This document shows positions 24,001 to 35,400 of a DNA stretch of 64,000 nt, one piece after another. Source of the DNA: Promerops cafer (lineage: Eukaryota; Chordata; Aves; Passeriformes; Nectariniidae); assembly GCA_013398275.1 (NCBI GenBank), contig VZSE01002466.1, positions 326 to 64,325 of the forward strand, written 5' to 3'. Below the pieces are notes generated by a model that had not been told where the DNA came from, did not search any database, and saw only the letters and a program-made list of their open reading frames with translations. How positions within the stretch are numbered: the stretch's first letter is position 1; every line of letters begins with the position of its first letter. Both the position numbers and the translations under genes were made by a program.

Positions 24001-26687
24001 TGAACAGACATATATTGCAGCACTTAAAAGCACTCCCTGGAGGATACTGCACTGGTGCTATTTCTGCATGCAGTCGTGCTCACAGTGCATACAGAGTGCA
24101 GTACCTTGTCCCTGGCTACTTCTGCTGCATTCTCATTTGATGATCTGAAGTGCTTCTGCCTGGTGTAGGTACCGACATGCTATGCCTGGGGCAGGAATGT
24201 TGTTACAGTTTCAAAGAAAGCACTCCCTTTCTGCCTGGAGCAGCGCTGAGGCATCCCTTGGAGTTCAGAGAGAAAGTTGAAATCAGAAAGAATGATTAAT
24301 CCAAAAAAAAAGAAGCCTGAGAACTCTACCTCACAAAGCTTTTTCTGACACAGGAGGAGATGTGCAGCATTTGCAACTTGTGCACTTACAGAGAAACATT
24401 TATTTTGAGGGATAAGGGGCCTCCTTGTGCTGTTGACTGTAGTGACAGCCTCTGGAAACGTGGTGAGGCAGAGCAGCACATGGAAGAGAGAAAAGCCTGT
24501 AGCCCAGCATATACAATCATGCTATGGAAGTAATTTCCACTGGGTGTCACTGTGACCACGAGTTTAGCAAAGCTGAAGCAGTAAGCATTTCTTAACATCC
24601 ACAACACAAATATCCAGGCTTGTGGAGAACCATGGTGTTGGTAGCTTCTGTTTTACAAGTCAAGCCCTCAAGGGGCTTATCCCATACTTCTTATATGCCT
24701 CCTGTTTGTCCATAGAGTTGTGGCCAACAGCAGGATGATGAAGCACAGCACTTTTCTTGAACCTGGCCTATGCTTTAGGTATTTCTTGTTGTTCTGCAGC
24801 CTTTAGAAAGTGCCGTGAGGCCCAGGGAGATCTTATAAATGCTCTGTCTCCTTTCTGGCCTCTGGGAGACAGATTCTGTGTCTTAGTCAGTGTGATTGTA
24901 ATCAGGGGAAGATTCTGTGCATCTACTGTTTGCTAGTATTCTGGAGAGCTGACTTTTGCAAGGTTCCAGGATCATGAAAGCTGCTAGAGTGTTGTCTGAA
25001 ACGGATTAAACCTGCTTAAATTCATGAAGGAGAAACACTTTGAAACTCTGATCCAAAGTGAGAGAGGGAATAGGACAAAGGCATTGACTAGCATAGCCAA
25101 GGCAAGACAGCTTTCTTTCCAGTGTTGGGATTGAATATGCAGCCAGGCTGCTGTACTAGTGAAATATGCCACTTCTGCAAGCACTGCACTTGCCCTTCTT
25201 TCTTCTTTTGGTGGATCCCTCTGTGGCTCCTGCATTGCCACTTACCTGTGGGAAGCAGACATTTATGGCATGATCTACTAATTTCACCCGCACCAGTACC
25301 TGTCATGAGGGTCCTGCTTGGCTACTGCCAGCCATTCACCTTTCTGTTCACATTCCATCACCCTTCCTCCCGTGTCTTCTCTTCATCTTTAAAATTGCTG
25401 AACGTGTCCCAGCACTTCCTTTCCAGGCCCAGAGCTAGGCCCAGATCTTGGGAGGAGCCAACTTTGTGCGTGAGGAATAGGATACCCTGGTGTCCCCAGC
25501 CACTCTTTTCATCACTGGTGTAGCATGCTCTATTTTCACCCATCAATGCTAGTTTTCACACCAAACACCAACATCACCCCTAAAAATGTAATATACCACA
25601 TATGTTCCAGTGGGATTAACCTCCAAGGAGTGTCAGCCCCTTGCTGCACAGCAGATCTCTGAGGGGTTTTGCATGCTGGAGTAAGAATTTCTTTTCTCCC
25701 AGAAGTAAGGAGATTTTCCGTGCCAACACACCACAAGCCAAGCAGGCTTGGTGCAGTTTTTATGAGATAAGGTAAGAGGAGAGCTTGGTGTGAGCACCCA
25801 GCTGAGATAGCAATCAATGCTTTGAGAGACGGTATACAGTAATGTTTGCTTCTCAGTTCGTTGTTCCATCTAAGCCTCACTCCTGTCAGCCCTGTGTGTA
25901 CCAACATAAAGCACCCTGGAGCAGGGCTGCAGCCCCCCAGCATCGCTATCTGGCCTTTTCTCGGGACATGTGGCCCTGCAGCTAATGCAGCTGTGCTATC
26001 CTTCCCTACTGCCCCCATCACCAGGCAGCTGGATTGGGAAGCCAAGGTAGGGGAGGAATTCAGTGGCTAACAAGTGGCTGGAAAAGAACAGAAATAGGCC
26101 AACAAAGGGCAGGAGTCATTTCAAGAAAATTATGTTGCTTGTTTTCAGGGTCAGTACTTAAATAATGGACTGCACACAATGTTTAGGTAAATTTCTACTG
26201 AAGTATAAGCATATGGAAAGTATTTTGGGATAAATTAACTTCATAAATTATGGTTTCTCTGTTTTCACTCAGTCCTCTCCGTTCTTGATGATTACTGCTT
26301 CAGTTCTACATCATTTCATGGGCTTTCTGTCTTGCCATACAGAGGACATGACAGCAATGTATCTCAAAGGACTCAAATTCTTCCGCAAAAGGACTTTTGA
26401 GCTTCTCAAGTATCATCAAGAAGAGAAAGAGAACAAAAAGCAGTGCTCAGGCAGACACAAATGGTAATGTAAGAGAAAAAGCATATACTAATGTCTTTCC
26501 AGAGCTCGGACTTGTGCTTTGCTCCTGGGACAGGGTGAGTGGGGCAGGGAGCTGGATATGCATATAGTGCTCCCAAGAGAGACCTCTGCACTTGATGATG
26601 AATGGGCTTGAAAGAGTTAGTAGATGCACTTTTCTCTTTTGAGATAAGGTACAGTGTTGCCACATTGTATCACAGTACAAACAGGCC
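21098..26687. other. AT-rich unique stretch without supported genes
   Basis: Nothing was assigned to a family. An AT-rich patch with ATATGT/ACAATATAT steps lies at 21680-21775. The longest open frame of the window (169 codons, minus, 25536-26045) lies here but resembles nothing I know. A TTAATTATTGTTAATCAG-type AT-rich patch lies at 22700-22730. Confidence 0.5.
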
Positions 26688-26978
26688 TGTACAGGGCAAT
26701 TAATTTGGCTGTAAATAAAATATGCAGCCGGCTCCAAAAAATGGCCCCTGGGTTGACTGACATGAACTTCAACCAATTACGTTCCATCCTAAGTTGCAGG
26801 CATATCACTGGTCCAGGACCTGGGGGGGCGTAAAAGATCAGAGCTATGAGCTGTCTAGATCCGGGACTTTGGAAGTCCCTATAAAAGCAAGCTCTGAACA
26901 GTAAAACACACTGTTTGCTGATGACCGACCTGTGTTGTGTCGAGTGTTCTGTCTCAGACCCCCGACCCCACCGTAACA
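26688..26978 (+). mobile_element. solo LTR, avian endogenous retrovirus (ERVK-like)
   Basis: A 291-bp block starts TGTACAGGGCAATTAATTTG and ends CCCCCGACCCCACCGTAACA. It contains a TATA box TATAAAA (26880-26886), an AGTAAA that may serve as a weakened polyadenylation signal near 26905, and a compact R-U5-like end. The length and order fit a short class II avian LTR. No primer-binding site or gag sequence follows, so it is a solo LTR. The family assignment is from remembered pattern. Confidence 0.7.
26880..26886 (+). promoter_or_regulatory. TATA box within solo LTR
   Basis: TATAAAA sits about 100 bp before the inferred LTR end, the usual position for a retroviral U3 promoter. Whether it still drives transcription cannot be judged from sequence. 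Confidence 0.6.
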
Positions 26979-27575
26979 GTAACAGCTCTGAAGCGCTTTG
27001 CCTTCAGGCTGCCACGAGGTCTCCAGTTCCCATTTTGCATCTGCATAATCTTTCTGTTCTCCTCGTCACGGTGTTCACTGTGCCCACCTTTCCACAAACT
27101 TCGAGTATTCTGAAGGGTGTTTTCCTTATCTGCTTTTGACAAAGAGTCTTTACTATGATTTGTTTTACACCAGGGCTTACAGTCCTCCTTCAAGATCTCC
27201 CATCTAGAACTGGTCAGAAAGCAGATTTCTTGTCCCAAGAGAAAATAACAAGATTTAAATGCTTTTACTGTAAAGGAGGCCAGAAGAGCAATTTTTTTAG
27301 ATATTACTTAAATGGTTTTCCAAAGGAGATTTGCCCAGCTTTGATGCTCTCTCTTTGCTCCCTTTTCTCCTTTTTGTCTTTTGTCTTTTTTTCTTTTTCC
27401 TTCTCCATAAAATAAGGTAAAGATCACTTTGAATAATACAATAAAATTATCTGTAAGAAATAAATTTGACTTTGGATACAGGAAGTATACAGGCATATTT
27501 GATGTACTTTTGATGGTAAAAAAAATGCAAATGGTGAAGAATATATTCTTGTCTTGATAAAGTGCTGTCCCCCTG

Positions 27576-27591
27576 AAAAAAAAAAAAAAAA
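27576..27591. repeat. poly-A run (16)
   Basis: Sixteen A residues followed by GTTTTTAAAAATTAAAA. No retroposed body was recognised upstream. Confidence 0.9.
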
Positions 27592-28190
27592 GTTTTTAAA
27601 AATTAAAAGCTCAAACCCTTTCTAGCAAGCACTTTGAGAATAGAGGCTAGCCTCAGTTTGTGTAGGAGCTGCCTTGCTGTTGAGCTGTGGCAGAATATGG
27701 AGGGAATGTTGAGTCTACTTTAGTTTGACAAAACCACTTTTTCTTCCTGACCAAGATGAAGACTCAGCCTTCCTCCCGTCAGACACAGAAGACAGAAATG
27801 GATAGAAGGGAGAGGGAAGATGAAGTGTGGGATTTTCCCACTGCGGTCCCCAAGGGGCATATTTTTGTAGCCAGGGTAAGTTACAGACAGAATCTATCTG
27901 AAGACCAGGATAAATTTTTGAGGTTTCTTCTCTCAATAGTTTCACTTTTTCCATGCAGAGAGACTAGGTTGGGATATTTTCCTTTAGAGATCTGTAGGTC
28001 TTTGAAGTGGCTTGCTAAGTTTAAAGTAGATATAAGACAGCATGAAAAAGAAGTGACTTATATTGTTTTCTTTAATATGACAAATTCATTTTAATAACTA
28101 ATTGCAGCATCAATGCAGTTTTTGACCAGTTCTGCCACATAAGGGTTTTGTCTATTAGCTTTTAATACCATGTTATTCTGCACTCTCAAG

Positions 28191-28237
28191 TATATTTCTG
28201 ATTCTTTTGTGAAATGTTATATTTCTGATTCTTTTGT
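28191..28237. repeat. 27-bp-period tandem duplication
   Basis: TATATTTCTGATTCTTTTGT occurs at 28191-28210 and again at 28218-28237, separated by GAAATGT. The following bases also partly agree, giving a two-copy local duplication. Confidence 0.9.
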
Positions 28238-29297
28238 AAATGAGCTGCTGGCTTGGCATATGGATAATATCAAGGGGCAGAGAGGCTGGACTGCTTCAAG
28301 AACATTTGCTTTTCTGAATGTTACATGTGATTTAACAACACTATACCTAGCACAACTATTGTGCCTATCAGGTGGCATTATTTTCACAGCAGTCACTGAA
28401 CTACCTGTAGTAGCAGAAATGAGGGTCAGTTATTTTTCTCTCAGTTACCCCTGAGTTTAATTTAGTTTATCAATTAGGCTCTAAAGCCTCAAATAGCTGC
28501 CTTTCAAGTAAGAAATGTGTCATGCAAAATTATTACTTTTGGCCTCAAATTTTATGTACCCAAGGTCTAAAACCATCTGGCTTTATCCCAATAAAATTTT
28601 CCATTTTCATTTTTCAGCTGAAAGATCTGAACAGCTTATTTAAATCCAACAAAACATTTCTACATTATGGAGAAACCTTTGCCACTTCTGCTGTCATGAA
28701 CACACACACCTCATTACCAGAAAGCTTGATAACATGAAGATTTTCTCTCAAACCTAAAAGCTTTGATTTTAAGTATCTACCTCTCATTGCATTAAGTATC
28801 AGCTATCTGCAGGATGCCAACTCGACAGTTCCCTTGGGATATGTCTCATCTGGTCTCTTTTTCCCAGGATGCCTGGTACTGGGATTGACCTTTAAAACTA
28901 CATGGCAAACAATACCTTCTGTCCTTTTTCTAACGTAGCTATGAGAAAGGATTGAGGAAGGGTCTGGGTTTGTCTTCTTCCTTCATTTCAGTGGCAATGA
29001 AATGCTTTTTGTTGAAAGCATGAGGGCAAGAGTTAAGCAATGAAGAATAAAGGGTTTTAATTGCATGTTTTAACTGTTTACTTTTTATTTTTTGATGCTG
29101 CTCTCTATTTACTTCCAGTGTAACAAGAGTATATGGGGCAAAAGGAGATTTCTGAGTATTCTAAATGCCACTTTCTTCAATAAGATGTAATATCTTATTG
29201 ACAAATATATCTGAGATTTTTAGGAATTTTTCCACAAAACCTTAGATAGTTCCTGCTTAGCAGGGTTTGAGAAAAAGAATAATAAGGAAAAACTCTT

Positions 29298-29316
29298 AAA
29301 AAAAAAAAAAAAAAAA
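29298..29316. repeat. poly-A run (19)
   Basis: Nineteen A residues followed by CTTTTTT. No associated element recognised. Confidence 0.9.
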
Positions 29317-32174
29317 CTTTTTTAGACTTATGGAAAAGGAAAACAGACTAATTTTAAAAAGCTAGGAAAAAAATATGCTACACAGCCTTGGCACCCTCAG
29401 ATGACATAAGGGCTTTCAATCTGTTGAAGAGAATTGTTCTTAATTGTCTTATACAGATAACAAGCTTTCCACCCCTTTTCTTATGTTGCACACACATTGT
29501 TGTCAGTATCAGCATATTCTCTTGTCTCCTTCAAGAGAGGAGATGAAAGTGGTACAAATTCATGGCTATGTCACTTTATACTGATGACGAATGGACCTTT
29601 AAATATATGACAGTCAGAAGCATTTGGCAGACTGTTTGAAGACAAAAAGAGAAGGAGGTCAGGGTTAATTTAAACACATAATTTTAGCGTCTAACCACAT
29701 TTGATCTTATCTTGGAAGAAATTATTTAATGTATTATTGCATGGAAATGGAAAGAGCTGGAAAAACCTTAAAAGTCATCTGACACAGCATTGAATTTCCA
29801 ACATATTTTTGAGTGTGTGTCTTGGAAAAAAGGGAAACAGCTACAATTTCAGCCCTGCTTTCCAGAGGGAAAAAGTATTTGCACAGAGGTTTGTTGCTGA
29901 TGAATGAGAACCACCTCAGAAAGAAGTTTACTGTGAACAAATGCCTTGCACGTGGTAGAGTGAGAGGAGTATTCTTCAGTAAATACAGCAAAACAAGCTT
30001 TGAATTTGCAGTGGGATATTGATGACACAGCCAAGGCTGGTTTTGTCATACATCGACTGTTCCAGAACATCCAGTGAATCTGCTTCTTGCACACTTTTTC
30101 CTCCCTTTTTGGCTGCTCATGACACTTATTTTCATTTTCATATGGTTACTATTCATCCAGTATTTTTCAGAGCCTGAAAGTGTATTAAAAGCAGATACAC
30201 AGTTATTGTGGAAGAAATTCTCTAGGTTGTATTGGACTAGCTAACTTGGCTGAAGATTGAGTGTCTGTACTCTTTGCTGGCCTAGCAATGGTAGTCAATA
30301 CCTAAATCTTCCAAAAGCATGAGGTCTCCCATTTCCCAATCTCACAAGGGAGGTGGTCAATCACAAGTTATCTTTTAACTGATCATTTTTCCTCAGAATT
30401 AAATATTGCAGAAGTACGTGCACTACCTAAAATTTCTGGAGGAGACAGAGCATATATATGTGTGTGAAAAGGCATGCATATTCCCTCTTTGCACCTTTTC
30501 TAATGCACAGAACAGAGCACAGAGATCTGGAGCAGCTTTACAGTGACTGAACACTGCTGCCCAAATTGGTACCCTGCCATCCATTTCTGCTTACACCCTT
30601 TCCATTTGCAGCAGTGTGGGCCTTCTTGTGTGTAGGAGGGTGCAGGAAACTTTTCCCACTTTTCTCCAGTTTAGCCTTGTTATGCAGGCCAGTTCTGCAG
30701 GGAGGTGTCAAAGTACCACATAACCATGACTCAAAAACTCAGTGAAGGCTCTGTCAATGTTTCTGGTAATTTTGCTAATTAATACACAGAAACTAAAGCC
30801 TGTAGGTTGCTTGTCTTAGTTTGCTGAAAATTTAGCCTAGACCTTGTAAATATATAATGCCATTAAAACCTTAACAGCAGCATGCACTGAATTAAGCACA
30901 TTTTCACTGATGTCAAAGTTGTTAGTTAGACCTTTGTCTGCAAACATGGGTTAAACTATGCAAACTTTTGGTTCCCCCTGAATTTTCTTCTGATTTTGAC
31001 ATTTCTGCACTGTATAGCTCTAAATATCTTCTAACCTTCTGTTTGAACCTATATGCCTGCTGTATGCCAAAGTGCATCTAATGTCTTATAAGTGAGTAGT
31101 TGCCACAATTTCTTGACTAAAAAGTGACTTACAGCTAGATGGAACTCTTCTGGGAAGAGGCCACTTCATTAGCATTGGCTTTGTGTTTTGTCTGTGGGAT
31201 AAAGTAAGTTTGAGCTTAGCCCCAAAAAGATACCAGTTTTAGGTATGGTAGCACACTGTCAATCTCCATGTGTTAGTATGGAGGGATCACTAAGTTTTCT
31301 GGGTCTCAGAAGTGCCCTGTGTCACTACAATCCTGTCTTACTGGATGGGGTTTGCTACCCAAGTTACATCAGTACACAATCCCAGTCTTTACCACTATAG
31401 CTGTACTGGTAAAATATTTTGAGCATTGACCCTGCTGTGGAAGGCAGAATTTTAGAGGATCTTTGGGTGTAGTTTTGGCTGAATGGGGAGCGAGAGAAAT
31501 ACTGGAAGTCAGATTCTAAAAACCTTAAGAGAGAAAGACACGTTTAGTAGACCTGCTTAATTGTTTTCTGGATATATTAAAAACCATTCTCTATTCACCA
31601 GATGGTCAATTAAAAAAAAAAAAAAAGTATCTCTCTGTCCTTTATTATTTAAATGCCAGTGCTTGGAATAAATATACCTAGCATATTTTTCCATCCGTCT
31701 TCCAGTAAAATAAAACCAGGGCTGTGATTATTGACATTTTGGAAGTGGCGAATGGCAGAAAAAGTGAAAGCAATGCTCTAGGAACTTTTTAGCCTGATAA
31801 ATAAGAAAGAAATTTTACTTAAAGTTCTTCTTATACTCATGTTATTAGTGATAAAAATTGCATGACACAATAGAAGCTGAGAAGCCTGTTTCAGGTTCTG
31901 CTTTGAGTTAGTCACAGATCAAAAAATTTAGTTTTCAACTTTTTTCCCAATTTTAAATTGAGGCATTTGTGTAATTTTTGTGAGGGTTGCTTTGCATTCT
32001 GACTGCCTTTCAGCTACAGTGTAATATGCAAATTACTTAGTGCAATCAATGGTTGACTCAGTTGGTCTGGTAAACTGGGCAAAGCACACTCTGAGCATGA
32101 TTAGCAACACAAGCAGGCCTTGGGATTTTTTTTTAATTTGAAAATGTCAAGAACTGTAATCAAATCAGAACAGT

Positions 32175-32214
32175 GGATACTGTTATAAAACATTTGATAC
32201 TGTTATAAAACATA
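32175..32214. repeat. 20-bp tandem duplication
   Basis: GATACTGTTATAAAACAT occurs twice with a 20-bp period. A second cluster of partial repeats (CCAAGTAAGCAG / CCAAGTAAGAAG / GAGTAAGCAG) follows at 32255-32303. Confidence 0.9.
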
Positions 32215-32825
32215 AACTATTAGACTGTGTTAGGATGTATATCTTTTGGAGCTCTCCAAGTAAGCAGCAGTCCAAGTAAGAAGTCTGCTTTGAGTAAGCA
32301 GTCTTTTTAACAAGAATGCATACTCACCAAATTGTAATTGTGCAAAGTTTGTCTACACATGTTAGAGTGCATGGAGATACGATGCCTGATACATGGGGGG
32401 CAAAAAACCAAAAGTTTGTAAAATGTTAATTTGCATGAAGAAAGAGACTTCCTGATGTAGACTTCATCCACTATGGCGTAAATATATAAATATTTTTCAC
32501 TGTGTGCTGCTGAGAGCCTGCATTTTAATACCTCACATGATGAAAAAATTCATCCTAAATGTGATCTAATAGATAAGAAATTCTCAGCAGTCAAAGATTT
32601 CATCTAATGATTGCCTTACTAACTGAATATTGTAATGTTGCATCTCCTAGGACATACTGCAACATTTTAGGCTTCTGAGTCTTTGATCTGGTATTGTAAT
32701 AACCACACCTGTGTCATTTTTTTTTCAAATACCCAATCTCAGAATAACATCACACTCTTTTCAATCAAGATGAATGCTTATGGAAAAATACAATTGTTAT
32801 TGACATTATAATTATGAAGACTCTT

Positions 32826-32885
32826 AAAAACCCACAAATTCCAAAAATCCTCACAAATTCCAAATTCTTAAAACCTCCACAAATT
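32826..32885. repeat. degenerate CCACAAATTCC repeats
   Basis: CCCACAAATTCCAAAAAT, CCTCACAAATTCCAAATT and CCTCCACAAATT follow one another with a spacing of about 18-26 bp, a short decayed tandem array in AT-rich DNA. Confidence 0.75.
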
Positions 32886-33900
32886 GTTATTTTAACAATT
32901 AAAAAGAAATACAAATTAGGAATAAAAATTTTTTGAAATATTTGTGTTTAAAATTAACTTAATTTTTAAAATAATTAATGAAATTAAACACTGGTATACT
33001 TTATAGCAGAAGATTCAACTACCTATCAACCTGCAACTCTGTTTATCTTGGTATTTCATGAGCACAACACACAAATAATTTAAAAGAATAAAACAACCTC
33101 TTAATATCTAAACCAAAATTTTTATCTTGCAATATAATAGTAACAGATGCAATTCAGGTAAGGTGTGGATTTGGGGTAATAAAAGATATAAATTCAAGAA
33201 ACTCACCGTCCTATGTTAGTATTAAATCTGGAAGAGTAGTACTTTCACCTGCCACAATTTGCTTTACCTTTCTTTGCATTTTTTCCCCAAGTCAGGTATA
33301 CTCCACATGCTTCTGTAAACCCCTTCCAGTTGTATAGCCAGTCTCCATTTACTGTCTTTCTTTGAGATTTAGAAGCCCTTGTCTAGTTCAAAGGGGTCTG
33401 CAAACCACACCTGTTAAGGAGTAAGCATGGCAGTGTTGAAGAGGAGGGTGCATGGGTGGTAACCTGTGTGGACAACCCTGCCTTCCCTGCTTTTCAACCT
33501 CTTTACGAAGTTAGCTTGCCTGAAATCAGGTTGCACACACTGGATCTGCTCCATCCACGAAGGCTCTCTGGTGTTTTCCTAGGTGGTTCTTACTCCATCT
33601 CCTTAGATGAGATGCACATCCAGTAAAACTATTGCTAGATGTATCAGCATTCCCTGAAATTAAATGTCCACCCTGATGTGTAGGGTGGTGAGTGACAGGC
33701 AGTAGCTCTATGGTTATGGATTAGTAGCAGGGAAGTGACTTTGCACTTTCACTGCATCCATAGCAGGATGGCCACAAACACTTGTGCTGTGCATCCCATC
33801 TGCAATATGCAGTATGGCATGGGTGGGAAGCGAGGTCAAAGAGGGGGATTGGGCTGGGAATGCAGCACCAAACCCTTTTCTAGTTTGTGGAATATAGATT

Positions 33901-33966
33901 CACGGAACCATAGAATCATTTAGGTTGCAAAAGAGTTTTAAGATCATTGAGTCCAACAGTAAACAT
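33901..33966 (-). mobile_element. CR1 LINE 3'-end remnant
   Basis: ACCATAGAATCATTTAGGTT, then TTTTAAGATCATTGAGTCCA and ACAGTAAAC match the complement of the CR1 3' UTR. Only about 65 bp remains. It shares the GTCCAACAGTAAAC wording with the fragment at 52170-52233, so both may belong to one subfamily. Confidence 0.75.
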
Positions 33967-34724
33967 ATACATTTTAATTTCAATGTTCTAATTATCCACT
34001 GTGTTAACCTTGCTAGCAGTTCAAGCATACAGTAGCTGCATCAACATGGAGAGTGCCAGAACGAGCCATTCTTGTTAATCAACACTTTGCACATGTCCCC
34101 ACAGATGTAAACAACTGCACAACTACAGGGCCAATGCATGAGCTTGGAATGTAAAACTCGTCATTAACAGAGAAGCACATCTGCTGAAGGATCATATCTT
34201 TGTAAGGTGCATTTCAGTTAAGGTTATCAGACAGAAAACTCAAAACCCTCCTGCTCACAAAGCTTGTATAACCTGTACCTGAGAGGAAGTGAAAAGAGGA
34301 ACTTTTGTGAGCTGATTTAGAGAAAAAGCTTTTTAAAAATAGTAATTAAATTGATAGATGCTCTTTAAGGAAATGTATTTAATATATTTAATAACTGTTT
34401 TGTCAGCCACGTAAGTATTTGTTTTGTGGTGGATTATATACTGCGAGGTAAATTTCACTTAAAGGAAAACTTTTAAAATGCAATTCTTTGCTTGACATTG
34501 TCCCACTAACTCTTTTACTAGTAACTTTGCAGACCATAGGAGTTAAAATATTTTAAAATGCACTTGCAGCAGAATTCCCCACTAGTGTCCAGCTTAAAAC
34601 TGGATTTCATACTTCCCAGAAGTAAAACATATGTGTCCTGTGCCTCAGACAGACATCTGTATTATGTCATCAATAACACTTGAACTAGGATTTCCCACAG
34701 AGGCAAAAGTAAAACCTTAAATAG

Positions 34725-34793
34725 ATCTTAAATAGATGCAATGTGAGCAAAATGCAAAAAATGCAAAATCTTAAATAGATGCAATGTGAGCAA
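34725..34793. repeat. 43-bp-period tandem duplication
   Basis: A 26-base string beginning ATCTTAAATAGATGC and ending GTGAGCAA occurs at 34725-34750 and again at 34768-34793. A partial third copy (CCTTAAATAGAT) lies immediately upstream at 34715-34726. The spacer is an AAATGC slippage tract. Confidence 0.9.
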
Positions 34794-35109
34794 TCCCACT
34801 GATAAGGCTGGGGGTAGCCCACAGTGCAGAGTTAAACTCACAGTTTGCTTGGCAGCTGCCTTTTTGTGTATCCGTCATGATCCCTGATCTTCCCACAGAC
34901 AGAAAGAAATCTTTCCATCTGACCCCCCTATGTATCACTTCTGCCAGGAATTCTGGGCCTGTCTTATTTAAAGATAATGGGCAATCAACCTGACATTTTA
35001 TATTGGTATGAACAGTGAGTAAACCTAACACAGTAATTTTTTCCCCCCAATGTTGTTTTCCAAAGCTCCTTTTCTAAAAAAAGGGGATTAATGACATTAG
35101 GTAATCCAA

Positions 35110-35400
35110 TATTTCTTTGGCACACTGTTAATTTCCTTCACCCACTTATTTCAATTAAATGCAAGTCATTAGTGCAATTGCTCATTTTGTTCTAATGAGG
35201 TATGTATTGATTTATAATGGAGATTATTTTCTTTAAGATTAAATGCATTTTGGGATAAATGGTTAGAAAGCCTGAGAGTACACTAATCTTTGTTTCATTG
35301 AGGCAACACATTCACTTTTTCTTCCCCATGGCCGCTATAAATATCTAGAAATATACCATTAGATTATTAATTACCATCAGAATTTGACAGTTCGATCTGC
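35110..35400. promoter_or_regulatory. candidate conserved noncoding element
   Basis: Dense AT-rich transcription-factor-like words cluster here: TCAATTAAATGCAAGTCATT (octamer-like), GTGCAATTGC (E-box-like), CATTTTGTTC and CTTTGTTTCATTG (SOX-like), GCTATAAATATCTAG (CArG-like) and GATTATTAATTACC (homeodomain-like). There is no repeat signature and no open frame. This is the visual profile of a vertebrate developmental enhancer, but conservation cannot be tested here. Confidence 0.25.

Larger units (their letters stand above)
26979..33900. other. AT-rich unique stretch without supported genes
   Basis: No family repeats were recognised apart from a weak CR1-3'-like phrase near 29760-29790 (CCTTAAAAGTCATCTGA). 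Contains A-runs at 27576-27591 and 29298-29316, several small tandem duplications listed separately, and a very AT-rich segment at about 32740-33180. Open frames are short. Confidence 0.5.

Noticed and set aside
25536..26045. Longest open frame in the window (169 codons, minus strand)
   Set aside because: No recognisable domain or membrane pattern, no supporting splice or promoter signals. A frame this long can arise by chance in a 64-kb window.
27240..27300. CFYCKGG peptide resembling a retroviral zinc knuckle, 260 bp after the LTR at 26978
   Set aside because: The histidine and third cysteine positions of the CCHC pattern are absent, and no neighbouring gag-like sequence follows.
29740..29800. 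Possible CR1 3' end (AAAACCTTAAAAGTCATCTGA)
   Set aside because: The match is too short and lacks the GTCCAAC core and the terminal repeat.
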